Shown: one piece after another, positions 22,783-34,663 of the stretch
Layout of the letters: each line of letters begins with the position of its first letter
Position numbering within the stretch: position 1 is the stretch's first letter
NCBI GenBank assembly: GCA_002104935.1
Contig: MCGT01000046.1
Location: forward strand, 1 to 64,000
Direction: 5' to 3'
Source: Hesseltinella vesiculosa
Taxonomy: Eukaryota > Mucoromycota > Mucoromycetes > Mucorales > Cunninghamellaceae
DNA: 64,000 nt
Position numbers and translations under genes: made by a program
Notes under the pieces: generated by a model
Databases searched by the model: none
What the model was told of the DNA's origin: nothing
What the model saw: the letters and a program-made list of their open reading frames with translations, nothing else

Positions 22783-25700
22783 ATGTCCAGCAAAAAGAAC
22801 AAATCCAAACCTTCTACTGCCTCCAATGTTGGTAGACCAAATAGTAAGAAATCGGCGGGCAAAGACGTGGCATCCAGCGATGGCAGCAACGACAATAAGA
22901 AATCGATCTTTGGCGATTGGACTGGCAAGACGCCTGTAACGCTTTTGCACGAACATGCGCAAAAGAATGAATGGGAAAAACCAGTGATTGATATGGTCCA
23001 CAACAAACAGGGCTTTCTTGGCTCTGTACGATTGAGTAAACGCAACAAAAAGACAGCACAGATGCAAGTCGTGACCTTCGCCCCTCCCCCTGAAATCAGC
23101 CAGCCCACCTCCATGGAGGCTCGCCATGCTGCGGCAACCTATGCTTTGCATCGAGTCAACTCCCACATGCCCATGTACCGTATCCTGCCTCCTCAATATC
23201 GTGATTACTGGCGCCAGTTTGATGAATGGAAGACCCCAAGCAATGGCTGGCAGTATGCTCCTGATCCGTTTACAGCCCAACCTCCGGCGCCTGTTCCCAA
23301 ATCGAAACGGGATCGTTCGCTTCCTTCCAAGGAACACGCCAATGCCACCATCCCCCTCCCCCCATCGGCCATCGCCTCTGTCCTGTCTTCCACCTCTTCT
23401 TCGTCAGACACCAAGCATGTCCGTGGTTCATCCGTCAACCCTGAACAGAGCGACGATGCCATGCGCCAGTACTGGGCCAGTCTACCTACTATCCACATGA
23501 CACTCGAAAACCGTGACATGGTTGAAAAAGTCATCCGTCAATCCGCCACTATCTATGAACCCGTAAGCAACCCACCACCTTTCTCCCTCTCTCTGCATCT
23601 ACCAGGATTGACGTGCTTGCGCTTCGCTCCTTTTTTTTTTTTTTTTTTTTTTTTGCTCCATGTAGGTCAAAAAACCATTGCCAGCCCAACAGTCAAAAAA
23701 GATCGTGGAGCAATTGGTATCGATGGGCTTCCGCACCACCCATGCCAAGGAAGCACTTGAATATTGCTCAGACGTGAATACCGCATTGGATTGGCTTTGT
23801 AAGCATTTACTTGAAAAATACAGAGAAGAAGCACACGAACTTACGATTACTTATGATTTTGGCTAGGTTTACACGTGCCTGAAGATGGTAGGATCAAAAG
23901 GAAGAGAGGCCATATGAGAGGAGAGCATTGGTTATCCTTACCTTTTTCTTCTACGTACAGATCTACCAAGTCAATTCCTGCATGCAAGCTACAACCCCAA
24001 GATGACAACCATTGCACACACCTCAGAAACGCTGAGCAGGGATTGGCGCATCAAGCGGATGATGGGCTTTGGCTATCCCATGTCTGCGTGCGAAACTGCC
24101 ATGACCAGCAACGACGACAAGGATGATCTAGCGCTGCTGTGGCTCCAGCAGCAATTGATGCATGGCCTAGACAACGACGATGAGATAGAGCTTGATCCAG
24201 AGTCCTGGATGGATGAAGAAACCAGGTCCATGGTCGTGGACGAAGAAACAATGACTCTGCAATCCATTTACGACACCAGCTTTATCGATACCAAGGATGA
24301 GGATGGCCGCCGCCATTTCAAGATCCATATTCCTGTCCATCTCGACGCGAAACACCCCCAGCACCCGCTTATTCTGGACATCATGTTTGCCTCCAGCACC
24401 TCCTCCACCATGCCCATGTACCCTGATGCAGCACCCATCATTTTGATCGACTGCGAAGGTCTGCCGTCGTACCTCAAACTGGCGATGACCCAGGGCCTCG
24501 TCCAAGAAACGCGCCAGCATGTGGGCATGCCTATGGTGTACATGTGTGTCGAATGGCTACAGGACCACGCCAGTACCATGATTGCCCATCCTCCCAAGCT
24601 CCGCAAAGTGACTGACGGGATGCTCATGATCCACCAGCACCTGCGTGACAACGTCAGCCACCATGACAAAAAGAAAAAGAAGAAGCACCACCACCACCAG
24701 CCCCAGCAGGACGGCAAGACCGAAGCTCTCGCTGCTCAGTTGATCCAGGCTCTTGCCAACTTGCACACATCTGATGCCTATGCACCCTTTGCTACCGTCC
24801 GTTCTCGTTTACCTGCTGCCACCTTTCAAGAAAAAGTCGTCCAAGCTGTCTTGGCGAATCAGGTCACCATTGTCTCGGGTGAAACAGGGTGTGGCAAAAC
24901 CACGCAGGTTCCTCAGTATATTCTGGATCAGCAGATCAACAGCAGTCGAGGCCCTCACTGCCAAATCATCTGTACCCAGCCTCGAAAAATCTCAGCCATT
25001 GGCGTTGCAGGTAAAGAGGTGGCAGGAGCTTAGGGTTTCCGTTTAACCTTTTTTTTTTTTTTTTTTTTTTTGGTAGAACGTGTGGCAGCTGAACGGTGCG
25101 AAATCATTGGTGAAACGATTGGGTATGCAATTCGTGGGGAGACGAAGGTATCCAAGCAAACGCGGCTCCAGTTTGTGACCACGGGTGTGTTGCTTCGCCG
25201 ATTACAAAGCGACCCAATGCTGCAAGGCATCAGTCATGTCATGGTGGATGAAGTACACGAACGATCTGGTAAGTAGTATTGAAGGAAGGCATGAACCACC
25301 AAAGTTGATTCTTTTTAAAAGTGGACAGCGACTTTTTGCTGGTGCTATTGCGCCAGCTGATGGAAAAAAGGAAGGATATCAAGATTATCTTGATGAGTGC
25401 CACCATCAATCAAAAGCTCTTCTCAGACTACTTTGGAGGCTCACCTTGCTTGACAATTCCTGGTTTCACACATCCTGTGCAAGACTTGTAAGCGTCTTGG
25501 TGGGGGCGAGTCTGAGAGAAAGAGACCGTCTGACGTTTCCATTCATTAGCTATTTGGAGGATGCACTGCATATGGTGACGACGGGTGGACCGCTGGTGAA
25601 AGGAAATAAGCTAGTGGCTCAACAGGACGACCAGAATGCTTGGGCAGAATGGCAAGTGCCGTATTTGGAACAAGGCTATCATGCCAAGGCGGTGCACTGG

Positions 25701-27617
25701 CTGGCCAAGTACCGAAACCAGGACAAGATTGACTATGACCTGGTGGCTAAGACAGTCGATTACATTGTATCTAGTGATCAGGACCATGTGCTGGACGATG
25801 GTACACGTCCGGGGGTGCTGATTTTTATGCCCGGTGCGATGGAAATCAAGAAATGTGTCGAAACGATTCAACAGCAAGTGCCTGGAGCGGGGCTTGAAGT
25901 GGTTCCTCTGCATGCCAACCTGTCCCCGCAAGAGCAAGCACGTGTCTTCAAACGCGTGCCTGCAGGTACTCGCAAGGTGGTGGTGGCGACCAACGTAGCC
26001 GAAACTTCCATTACTATCGAAGGTATCGTATATGTGATCGACAGCGGCCGTGTCAAGGAAACCCAGTACGATGCGCAGAGCAACATGATGCATCTTGTCG
26101 AAACCTGGGCTTCAAGAGCCTCATGCAAGCAACGGCGTGGTCGTGCCGGTCGTACTCGGCCTGGCCAGTGCTTTAAGCTCTTTAGCCGGTCTACCGAACA
26201 AGATAAAATGGCCAGCCAGCAAACCCCTGAACTCTTGCGCACCCCTCTGGAGCAGCTCTGTTTACAAGTCAAGGCCATGGGCGAAGGCGATGTTGTCCAG
26301 TTCCTGCGTCAAGCCATTGATCCGCCTTCCATGGCAGCCCTTGAAACAGCTGTACGTACACTCAAGGCCGTTGATGCTCTGGATACCCAAGACCAGTTGA
26401 CCCCGCTTGGCATGCACATGGTGAGCGCTTTTTTTTAAGCCGGAAAATAACTGACAACCGTTTTTTATTTAAAGGCATCCATTCCTGCTGACCTCCGTAT
26501 TAGCAAAATGTTATTGTTGGGGTCTATTTTCAAATGTCTTGATCCCATCCTAACGATTGCTGCCACCATGTCGATGAAAAGCCCGTTTGTGTCCCCTATG
26601 GATAAACGTGAAGAAGCTCGCAAGTAAGTGGCAATGGGGGGAAAACGGGAATCACTGGCGCTGCAGCGGAGACTAATAGTTTTTTTTCTTTCATGATCCT
26701 CAATAGAGCCCGTGAGCAATTCTTCTTTGGACGAAGTGACTGGCTGACGGATCAACGCGCATTTGATGCCTGGCATCGAGTGATCAAAGAAAATGGAATG
26801 CGAGCGGCGCGCAAGTTCTGCGAAACCAACTACGTGTCGTTTGCAACGATGACCGAAATACAGGCGTTGAAGCGCCAGTATGCCGATGCCTTGCAGGACA
26901 TTGGTTTCTACAACCGAAGCAACGCGGACCATTACAATGCCAATGTAGATCAAATCAATCTGCTCAAAGCCATTGTCTTTTCTGGGCTCAACCCTCACTT
27001 GGCAAGAATCAAAACCCCTGAAACCAAATATGACAAGATTATCAGTGGCACGGTTGAACGGAAAAAAGAAGCGCGCGAATTCAAGTATTATACAAAGGAT
27101 GACGGTAAGCTGTAGGAGAGACTAGAGAAAAATAACTCATCAGTCACGCTTGCGCGTTTTTGCGTTTTTTTTTTTTTTTTTCCTAGGCCGAGTCTTTTTA
27201 CATCCATCGTCGATTTTATTCAACCACAATCAATATGATGCTGCCTATCTAACCTATTTTTCTCGTATGGCTACTTCCAAGACATTCCTTCGAGATGGGA
27301 CCGAGGTGCCGAATTATGGGCTGCTCTTCTTTGGTGGCCAGGTACAGGTGGATCACCGCGGCCGCGGTCTGGTCATTGGCGAAGATGGCTATGTCAAATT
27401 CAGGGCCTGGTCAAGAGTGGGCGTGCTTGTCAACCAATTGAAACGGCTGTTTTCGGTCGAGTTGGATGCGAAGATCAAGCAACCTGATCTGGACGGTAAA
27501 ACAAAACAAAAATGGAGGCATCGCCCATTCACTCCTCTTTTTTTTTTTTTTTGCTCAGTGTCCTCTTCTGGGGTGGTTAGAGCTATGGTTGAGTTGTTGT
27601 CCAAAGATGGTTTATAG
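22783..27617 (+). CDS. DHX57-like UBA-RWD DEAH-type RNA helicase
   Basis: ATP-dependent RNA helicase, likely cytoplasmic. Eleven exons: 22783-23562, 23666-23798, 23867-23887, 23961-25010, 25077-25268, 25322-25487, 25550-26420, 26475-26623, 26707-27104, 27187-27495 and 27559-27617; 1375 aa. A basic N-terminus is followed by a UBA-like helix set (IVEQLVSMGFRTTHAKEALE, about residues 270-310), an RWD region (DEETMTLQSIYDTSF), and a Lys/His run. The motor has motif I GETGCGKTTQ, II DEVHERS, III SATIN, V TNVAETSITIEG and VI QRRGRAGRTRPGQ. HA2 and OB domains close the protein. Exon 3 is a 21-nt microexon. The order UBA-RWD-DEVH-HA2-OB matches animal DHX57/DHX29-type helicases. The start is the first Met of the frame after a CT-rich leader, with an upstream AG, so a 5' UTR intron is possible. 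Confidence 0.9.
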
Positions 27618-28132
27618 ATGTGGAATGCTCAAATTACAGTAAAAACAAAGTTTGATGTGATGATCAGGGAAATGGCGCAACGCGCGGCATAAAAAAAATT
27701 TTTTTTTCTGGCTGGGTCATTGGGCAACTGCGGCAATTCCAGTCCATCTTAAGATTTTTGACAGGTCGCCGCAGCGGTGAGGGTTTTTTTTTTTTCCTCA
27801 TCTGCAATGCCTTGCTGTTACGGCCATGAAACAAAGAACACGACTGAACTTTTGGGTCTGGACATTCACATGACATATTCCTGACAAATGGCACGTTGCT
27901 TGTTATGGTGTCTCCGGGCACGTTTCGTGCGAGGGCTGGTCTTTTTTCAAGCGGAGGTTTCATCAGAAAAAAGTTTTTTCATTCTCGAGGATTCTGCGAC
28001 CTTCGTGTTGATGCTCCGCCTCGCATCCTGAGAATCATTAAAAAGGAGCCGTTTTCCTTTTTCTGCATTCCCTTTTTCTCTCTTTTCTCCTTTATCCAAT
28101 ATCCTTTCCTTTTCCTTACCCTCTTCATAAAC
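27618..28132. other. Intergenic, no gene supported
   Basis: Spacer with homopolymer runs. A C/T-rich leader precedes the ECL1-like gene from about 28055. Short frames on both strands show no family signal. Confidence 0.5.
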
Positions 28133-28543
28133 ATGGACTTGTCTTGGTGTATTATGTGCGATCAACGTATCGATGAACCTTTGGAAGGCAGCTTGTATTG
28201 CTCTGAGCAATGCCAAGCTCGTGATCTTCAACATTGTCAACTCGATGCACCTTCCACTTCACCTCGAGACTCATTGGATCAGTCTCGTGTTTACAAACAA
28301 GATCAGCAAGACGATGCCTGGGCTCAAGACTCGAGCACTAACAAACTGTTGCAGCGTCTCAAGACCGTCCGTACCAAGCAACAGCGCCAAGCCAAGCAAC
28401 AAACCTCAGCCTACCCTTGGGATTTGCTGTACTCTCGTCCCCGCAACAAACGCCCCATTTTGGTGAAACGATGCCAGCCAATGGTCGCCAGCTCCCTGAC
28501 CACGGCCACGGCCTTTTTTGCCCCCAAGTCTTCCATGGCCTAA
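28133..28543 (+). CDS. ECL1-like small zinc-binding protein (life-span regulatory factor family)
   Basis: Intronless 136-aa protein. The N-terminus holds a Cys motif, WCIMCDQRIDEPLEGSLYCS then EQC, i.e. CxxC...CxxxC. This is like the fission yeast Ecl1 family, where small zinc-binding proteins extend chronological lifespan under nutrient limitation. The middle is Gln/Asp-rich with a helical basic stretch (KLLQRLKTVRTKQQRQAKQQ). The C-terminal half (YPWDLLYSRPRNKRP) is basic. It has no signal peptide or membrane segment. Family assignment rests on the short Cys motif and size, so a different small zinc-ribbon protein is possible. Confidence 0.7.
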   Translation: MDLSWCIMCDQRIDEPLEGSLYCSEQCQARDLQHCQLDAPSTSPRDSLDQSRVYKQDQQDDAWAQDSSTNKLLQRLKTVRTKQQRQAKQQTSAYPWDLLYSRPRNKRPILVKRCQPMVASSLTTATAFFAPKSSMA

Positions 28544-31254
28544 ATCCCATGCCGCTCGCTATTTCCCAGTCTACATTGTCTTGCATATCATAAGTTAAAT
28601 CCAAAAAAATACCCTCTCGCATTATAAATTATCCCCCCGACTCTCCTTATACATTCAAAAAAATAACCTCCCCTTCCTTCATGAAAATAATAAAAAAAAC
28701 CCCACCCAGCCTTTTTTTGGGGCTTTTTTTTAATATAATTTTTTGCACCAACACAATGACTGCACTACTGACAATATCGCAAAGCAGCTGAGCATGGTGG
28801 AATTATTCCAACTGACAGGACAAGGCGAGGCTAGGACCCAATGCAAGGCGGTTTTGCTGAGATACTGGGACCGTTTCAAGGCTTTTCCATGCATGTGCCA
28901 TCCTGCCCATCCAATCGATTCATTGGGAAATTAAGAATTCACTGGCATCTGCTCAAAGCTATGGATAAAATAAAATAAGAACTCCTGGCTAGATAAATCT
29001 CTGCAAAAGGCCACCATCTTGCATTTCTTTTTCATCTTCGTTCTCAGTAAAAGTCATTTCCCTAAACGATCAAGGAGATTAGCAACCAGAAAATGGTAGC
29101 AAAGAGCTTGATGGAACCAGTTCAACTGTCAACATACGCCATTCGTTCTCTGAAAGCTCCCAGCCACAACAATTCGTAACTGCTGAACCACATCATTGAT
29201 GTCTGCTAAATGGGTGTGCTCGCTTGCTATTAAAATCATTCAAAGTCTTATGCCACGAACGATTACCCTGACACCATGCATTGACAGATGTGACAAGGTA
29301 GAATGAGAATCCTGCAGCTTATCCCATCAGAAACCCAATGACAAAGAGCGAGGCGCAAAGGAAAAAAAAAGGGACTGCCAAAAAACTCCGTTCCTGTTGA
29401 ATCCTGGTCAACATGTGCATGCATGAAAAATGGTGTTGGTTGAAATCCCAAGCTCCCTGCAAGACCATGCTGACCCGAAGCTCCATGCTCCAAGCTTATT
29501 GAACCGGGGTTGGCAGGGGTGCCTAAGCTATGGGCGAAGGCAATTTTTTTTTTTTTCGATGTCAAAGGCAATTCCAGGACAAAGACAACCTCCCTCCGCA
29601 CAGCTTCATTCAGGGCTCTTTTGGTGAAGTAAATAACGGAGTCCGAACCGCCGGCTCATAATTTTATGCTCCACCTCTTGCTCATTTTTTCATGATTTAC
29701 CTCGGGATCCGATTTATCGGGATAACGCCAATGTTGAATTTACCTGGCAGCCGAGTTCAGTGATGCTGGAGGTGGTTCCATTTTTACTCGGGTCTGACTG
29801 GTCCGTTCGTTGCAGGTTTGCATTTTCAATCGCAAATCCAGGGGTTTTCTAACTCACAACAGGGTGCATGAAGTCCAAAGTCAGGCAAGCCATCCCATGG
29901 ATACTTCTTTACCGTCGGATCTTCACAAAAGATGTAGTCGATTTTTAATGTTGGGCAAGGTCTGAGAGATTGCCTCATCATTTGTGCACGTGTCTGATTG
30001 ATTTTATTAGTTTGTCACCAAGGCTGAGAGCCCTCGTCACCTCTTTTGAAGCAAGAATGTTCTTAAGGACCCCCTCTTATTTCCTAAAGTTGGGGAAAGG
30101 CTCAGTTTATTTCAAAATACACAGAATGATTAAAAAAATGGCACTTTGTTGTCTGAAAAAGGGAGATTTGTGGCCAAGTCAAGGGTCGCATGACACGTCA
30201 ACAAGCCCGAGACGTGATCTGCTTTATTTGTTTCAGGGACAATGACAAAAATAAAACAGTGAACAAGCCCACTCAAAAAGGCAAAAAGCCTTTTGACTAT
30301 TTCCAGTCAAGGCCAAAAAAAAAAATGAGAGTGAGGAACCCCCAATTTTCCCTCATTACGTCGATCCCTTTTTTTATGATGTGGCTCACACTGGCCAATG
30401 AAAATACAAGAAAAGTGATTTCACACTAATTCTTCCAAACTTCATTTGGCAGCCATTCGTGAATCAAAAAAAAAAAAACCACCATGGATGCTACACAAGC
30501 ACAACCTACAAAATCAGTGCACGTTTTTTTTTTTACCCAGGATGAGAGTTTTATTTTTTTTGCATTGCTGTGGCTGCGTATTTTTTTTTATTCTTCCACA
30601 TTTGCTTCTTTGTGTTTACCTTTTTGTACCTGATTTTTCTTGAGATTCCTTCGTGGATCCGGGAAGGACTGCCAAGTGTTGGACCCACTGTTTTTAATTT
30701 CCGACACGTCCATATATGGTAAGGTGGGATTTGATGGAAAGCTAATCAGAGGCTGGATGTGAAAAAGGCCCCCCAAAAACCAACAAAGAAACATCTCCTC
30801 TCCTTGGGCTAGGTTCGTTGTCTTTTTTTTTTGCTCCTCAATCAAAAAATTTATCCAATCGCTTGGCAACCACTTTAATCATTTTTCCACGTTTTGTCGA
30901 AACAGAGAGAAAAAGTTTTATGTTTTTACAAGGGAAAGCCATGGACGTACAGGCATAATGAGCAAAGATGATACACATGTAGCCATAAAGGAAACGTCGT
31001 CATACGTTGTGAAAGAGAAAGAAAAAAAAAATGCTCTCGCGGAGACCAAGGAAATGCTCCTAATAAAAAAAAAAAAGGTTCCTTATTTTTTGGCTTGCAA
31101 TTTTTTTCTTCTTCTTTCTTTTCTTCAATTTTTTTTTTTTTTTTGGTGACCTTTCCCTTGTCCCTCGTTGTCGCTCCCTTTACATTTTCTGTTCCTTGTA
31201 TATCCAATTTAATATTTTCCTTTAGACTTTTTTTTTTTTGCCTCTAAATTTTGA
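28544..31254. other. 2.7-kb intergenic region, no gene supported
   Basis: The longest gap in the first half of the window. I see only short open frames without motifs (for example 28743-28934 + and 29263-29601 -), many A/T homopolymers and no family-like exon pairs. It could hide a noncoding RNA or old repeats. A pyrimidine-rich tract 31090-31250 precedes the GT31 gene. Confidence 0.4.
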
Positions 31255-32055
31255 ATGATCCGCAAAGTCTTGGTGGTGGTGGCGATTTATACGTTAATTT
31301 ATTGGAGCTCACATTTGTACCATATCAATGCACCAAATCTCGGCATGCCAGTGAATTGGCAGTGCAGCAAAAACTATGCATCAGTCGATAATTCGACACA
31401 AATATTTATTGGTATCTTCACTACAGCCAAGGGCTTCGAGCGACGACAACTGATCCGCAACACCTACCTCCAACATATACCAGACAACGTCATGTACAAG
31501 TTTGTCATGGGCAACGACGCTCCAAGAGACGAAATAGACACCTATCATGATATCCTGCCATTGGACATTGAAGAGAACATGAACGAGGGCAAGACCTATG
31601 AATATTTCAAGTTGATGGCTGATGTGTTTCGTGACCATCCAGTGGATTTTGTGCTCAAGGCTGACGACGATTCCTATCTTTACCTCGACCGCTTGTATCA
31701 GGACCTGTCAAGGACACCAAAGTCAATGAGCTATTGGGGCTTCTTAGTTGGCAACACTTTTATGGGTGGGGAATGTTATGGCTTGTCTTTTGACCTTGTG
31801 CAGTGGGTTGCCACTAATGAGATCGCTGCCAAATACAAGGTTGGCCATGAAGATTCACAAGTTCAAAAATGGTTTGACTGGAGTGACACCGCTGTCGACT
31901 ATCAGATCCGCAACTGTCGCATTCATGACTACATTGAATCCAACACTGTCTATTCAAAACATATTGACCTCAACGCCAGCATGGTCGTTCACGCCCTCAA
32001 AACCGATGATCACTTTATGGATGTACATACGATTATGGAGCAAGTGCGCCAGTGA
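31255..32055 (+). CDS. GT31 family beta-1,3-glycosyltransferase-like protein
   Basis: Golgi-type glycosyltransferase probably adding galactose, GlcNAc or a related sugar in beta-1,3 linkage. Intronless 266 aa. It is a type II membrane protein, with an N-terminal hydrophobic anchor (VLVVVAIYTLIYWSS, residues about 5-20) and a short stem. The catalytic domain has the GT31 features: FIGIFTTAKGFERRQLIRNT, YEYFKLMADVF, the metal-binding DxD site in VLKADDDSYL (Asp137-139), and WGFLVGNTFMGGECYGLS. A late EDSQVQKWF segment corresponds to the ED region. At 266 aa it is shorter than animal galactosyltransferases. Donor and acceptor sugars cannot be inferred. Confidence 0.87.
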   Translation: MIRKVLVVVAIYTLIYWSSHLYHINAPNLGMPVNWQCSKNYASVDNSTQIFIGIFTTAKGFERRQLIRNTYLQHIPDNVMYKFVMGNDAPRDEIDTYHDILPLDIEENMNEGKTYEYFKLMADVFRDHPVDFVLKADDDSYLYLDRLYQDLSRTPKSMSYWGFLVGNTFMGGECYGLSFDLVQWVATNEIAAKYKVGHEDSQVQKWFDWSDTAVDYQIRNCRIHDYIESNTVYSKHIDLNASMVVHALKTDDHFMDVHTIMEQVRQ

Positions 32056-32463
32056 TGGAGATAAAGAATTAGAGTTTCTCCTATTTTTTTTATTCTCTCT
32101 CCCTTGTTCACCCTCCACCCTAAAGTATGATCGCGCATTGCTGTAGACCCATCTTTGATTCCCATTTCCTTTTTTCTTCATCTCTTTTTCCTTGAAAAAG
32201 AATGAAAAAAAATCGAAAAATAATAAAATAAGCAAAATTGAGAAAAATAATAGGACCTCCCCCCAGTGGTGTTTCTATTTCTGTAGGTGGCAACACAACA
32301 GCATCTTGGTATTCTTTTTTCCCCTGACAACAAGTGTCACCCGTCTCACTTGGTGTAACCATGGCAACCAAAATGAATGACCGCACGCCTCTCCTATTTT
32401 TCTCAGCCTTTTTTTTTTCTCTTCGCAACTTTCCAACTGCTTTTTATTATTATTCCTGCGTGC
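32056..32463. other. Intergenic / 5' leader of CNOT11
   Basis: Spacer between two plus-strand genes. The sequence 32377-32463 is open in the CNOT11 frame but encodes a Phe-rich stretch from a T-tract, so I treat it as untranslated or intronic. An upstream start at 32377 or an upstream exon cannot be excluded. Confidence 0.4.
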
Positions 32464-33969
32464 ATGCTCTTTGATATTCACAAGCAGAGTTTTAGCAGCA
32501 TCTTTGAAAAGTATCGGCAAGAACATGAAGAAGAATCTACCTTTGAAACTTGCGTAACGCTTTGGAAAACGTATGACCTGGTTGACGTAAGTTCTCGTTT
32601 TGTTCATTCTCTTCCCACCCACCTATTTTTTTTTTTTTTTGCATAATCTTCTCAGCCAAGCATCACATTGGAAGATCGACTTGTTATACTTTATCTCCTT
32701 TACGCGTATTATAGACAGGACAACGTTACTTGCAATCCATTCTTGTGCTTTTTTCTGGAATGCTTGAATGGTCAGCAACGCGCAGGCTGGCTGGAACGAT
32801 GGTTTGTCAATGCCCTGTTGAATGGATCCATTCTCAAGGTAGGACAAGGGACTAAAAAAAAAAAATGTGGCGAGTATCATTTGCAAAAGAGAGTTTGTGT
32901 CTGACCAATTTTTGTGAGGCAGTGTGAACAGGAACCGCCCAGCGAAGTGGCTGATGAACCCAACAAGCACTTGGCTGCCAATGGCTTTCTTACCATTGAG
33001 AGCGTGACGGAGCTTCACCGAGCTGTTGCACAGCTGCTGGACCCGTAAGTCTAGAAGGAAGCAACCTTGTGGAGGCTGATGCACCTCGTTTGGATCTTGT
33101 AGAGAGGAGACTGTGCAGCCGTGGCCAACCATTGACAACATTTCCGTTCAAGACGAAATCAAGACCAGCATCGCCAAGGTAAAGCCAGATGAGCTGCAAT
33201 CGGGAGGCTGATCTGTGCTTCTTCAGATCCCGTCAAGCAAGATGCAGGACCACGTCGAGGCGATAGCCTACCTGGCCAGCCTCTTGCAAGACGCCACAAC
33301 AAGGACACTGACCATTCGTGAAATCAAGGTAGCCTGGCCGGCGAGTGTAGGAATAGCTTGCTCATCTCTCTTGCTGTTTAGATCCTGACGCAAGTCAGCA
33401 AAGATCTGCCCCTCCTTTTGTATCAACTACCTCTTCAGCTGGAACAAATCCATTTACTCGTAGACCGGAATCAAATGCTGGCGATGGAAGTGGTTCCGGT
33501 CTTGTTGATGGGCCCATTGGCCGAACGGTAAGCTGCCCATGCCGACGTCCGCTTTAGAAAGAGCTCACTTCTCCTTCTATCCGCTAGTTATTGGGATGCC
33601 TTGGTACAGCATACCGTGAGCACCAACACCTTGGAAGTAATTCACCATTGCCTGATCACACGAAGCGTGCCTGTGCAACGGGAGCTTATCCATTTGACCG
33701 TTGATCTTGCCATCATCACCTGTACCGAAGCTGATTATACCCATGAAGAAAAATACGTGCGAACAGTAAGTCCACTGAAGAAACACCAATCTTCTGTATA
33801 TTGACGCCTTCTCCAGTTTTTAAAATTCATCCAATCCCTCCATGACCATCAGCTTGTAGACTATGCCAACCATGTGCCTGGGCTCCAATCCTTTTGTATC
33901 CAATTCCTACACATCCGAGGCGTCTCTGCTCTGTATAAAACCATCAGCAACATCCAAGTGCAGGAATAG
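32464..33969 (+). CDS. CNOT11: CCR4-NOT complex subunit 11 (CNOT11-like)
   Basis: Subunit of the CCR4-NOT deadenylase that binds the NOT1 N-terminal module. Exons 32464-32586, 32656-32838, 32923-33044, 33103-33178, 33227-33328, 33382-33527, 33588-33765 and 33817-33969 give 360 aa in perfect frame. The N-terminal part (SFSSIFEKYRQ, then LEDRLVILYLLYAYYRQDN and NPFLCFFLECLN) and the C-terminal DUF2363-type part (LAMEVVPVLLMGPL, EVIHHCLITRSVP, YVRTFLKFIQSL, LQSFCIQFLHIRGVSALYK) match animal CNOT11 in order. The middle is shorter than in human. Introns are very short (48-85 nt). The start is provisional. Its 3' end lies 77 bp from that of TIM13. Confidence 0.85.
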
Positions 33970-34046
33970 AAATAAAGTGGTCTAAAATCGTAGCCACAGG
34001 CAACAGGGAAGCCGTATGTTTTATATATACAAAAATGTGAGAGAGA

Positions 34047-34499
34047 TTACATCATTTGGCTTTGGGATTCGCGTTGGATTCTGTTAACGTAAGATCGGGA
34101 CACAACATTCCAGGCTTCCATGTAACGATCCATGCACTTGGACAAACATTGTTGTTCACCGCTTTCAAGACGAGCACCAGGCTTGGGCACACACTTCAAG
34201 TAGCACTTTTCGTTGATTTTCTATAGGAAATCAAAAAAAAAAAACCGCTCATCAGTATCGTACCATCTGACTCGTCTACGAGTAGGGTATTACGTTGATA
34301 AGTTCTTGAGCATTGGCCATGGCCAATTCGCCACGGACTTGTTCCATGACTTCCTGCTTCTTGTTGCTCTGCACAGAAAGTAAACAGAAAAAAAAAAAGG
34401 AGTTGATTTGATGTTGATCGCTTTGAGAGATCGGTGATCCTGTTTTATGGATTTGCTCATTACCAATTCACCGCTGCCAAAGTTGTTATATTCGCTCAT
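34047..34499 (-). CDS. TIM13: TIM13 small translocase of the inner membrane
   Basis: Intermembrane-space chaperone that, with Tim8, escorts hydrophobic precursors to the inner membrane. Three exons on the minus strand (34499-34464, 34368-34294 and 34220-34047) give 94 aa, the usual small-Tim length. The twin CX3C motif is CYLKC and CLSKC with 11 residues between the pairs. The segments [25 protein letters not shown] and [14 protein letters not shown] match Tim13. All splice sites are canonical. It is an expected MIA40 substrate. It diverges from BET5 over 164 bp and converges with CNOT11. Confidence 0.93.
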
Positions 34500-34663
34500 G
34501 TTTTTGATAAAGATGGGTCTATGTAGAAGAGAAGAAAAAGAAAAAAAAAAACTAGCCTGTTTTTTTTTTAATGGCTTTTTTTCCGGGGGTTGAAATCCGC
34601 CGGGGCGACAAAACGGACAACATCCTTTTTCGTGCCTTTTTTCCACTCTTTCATCTTGATACC
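34500..34663. promoter_or_regulatory. Divergent promoter TIM13 / BET5
   Basis: 164 bp between divergent start codons, with an A-tract (about 34540-34550) and a T-tract next to it. No clear TATA. A shared bidirectional promoter is inferred from spacing. Confidence 0.45.

Noticed and set aside
28544..31254. Possible hidden multi-exon gene in the 2.7-kb gap
   Set aside because: I could not find any pair of segments that join in frame and give a recognisable or composition-consistent protein.
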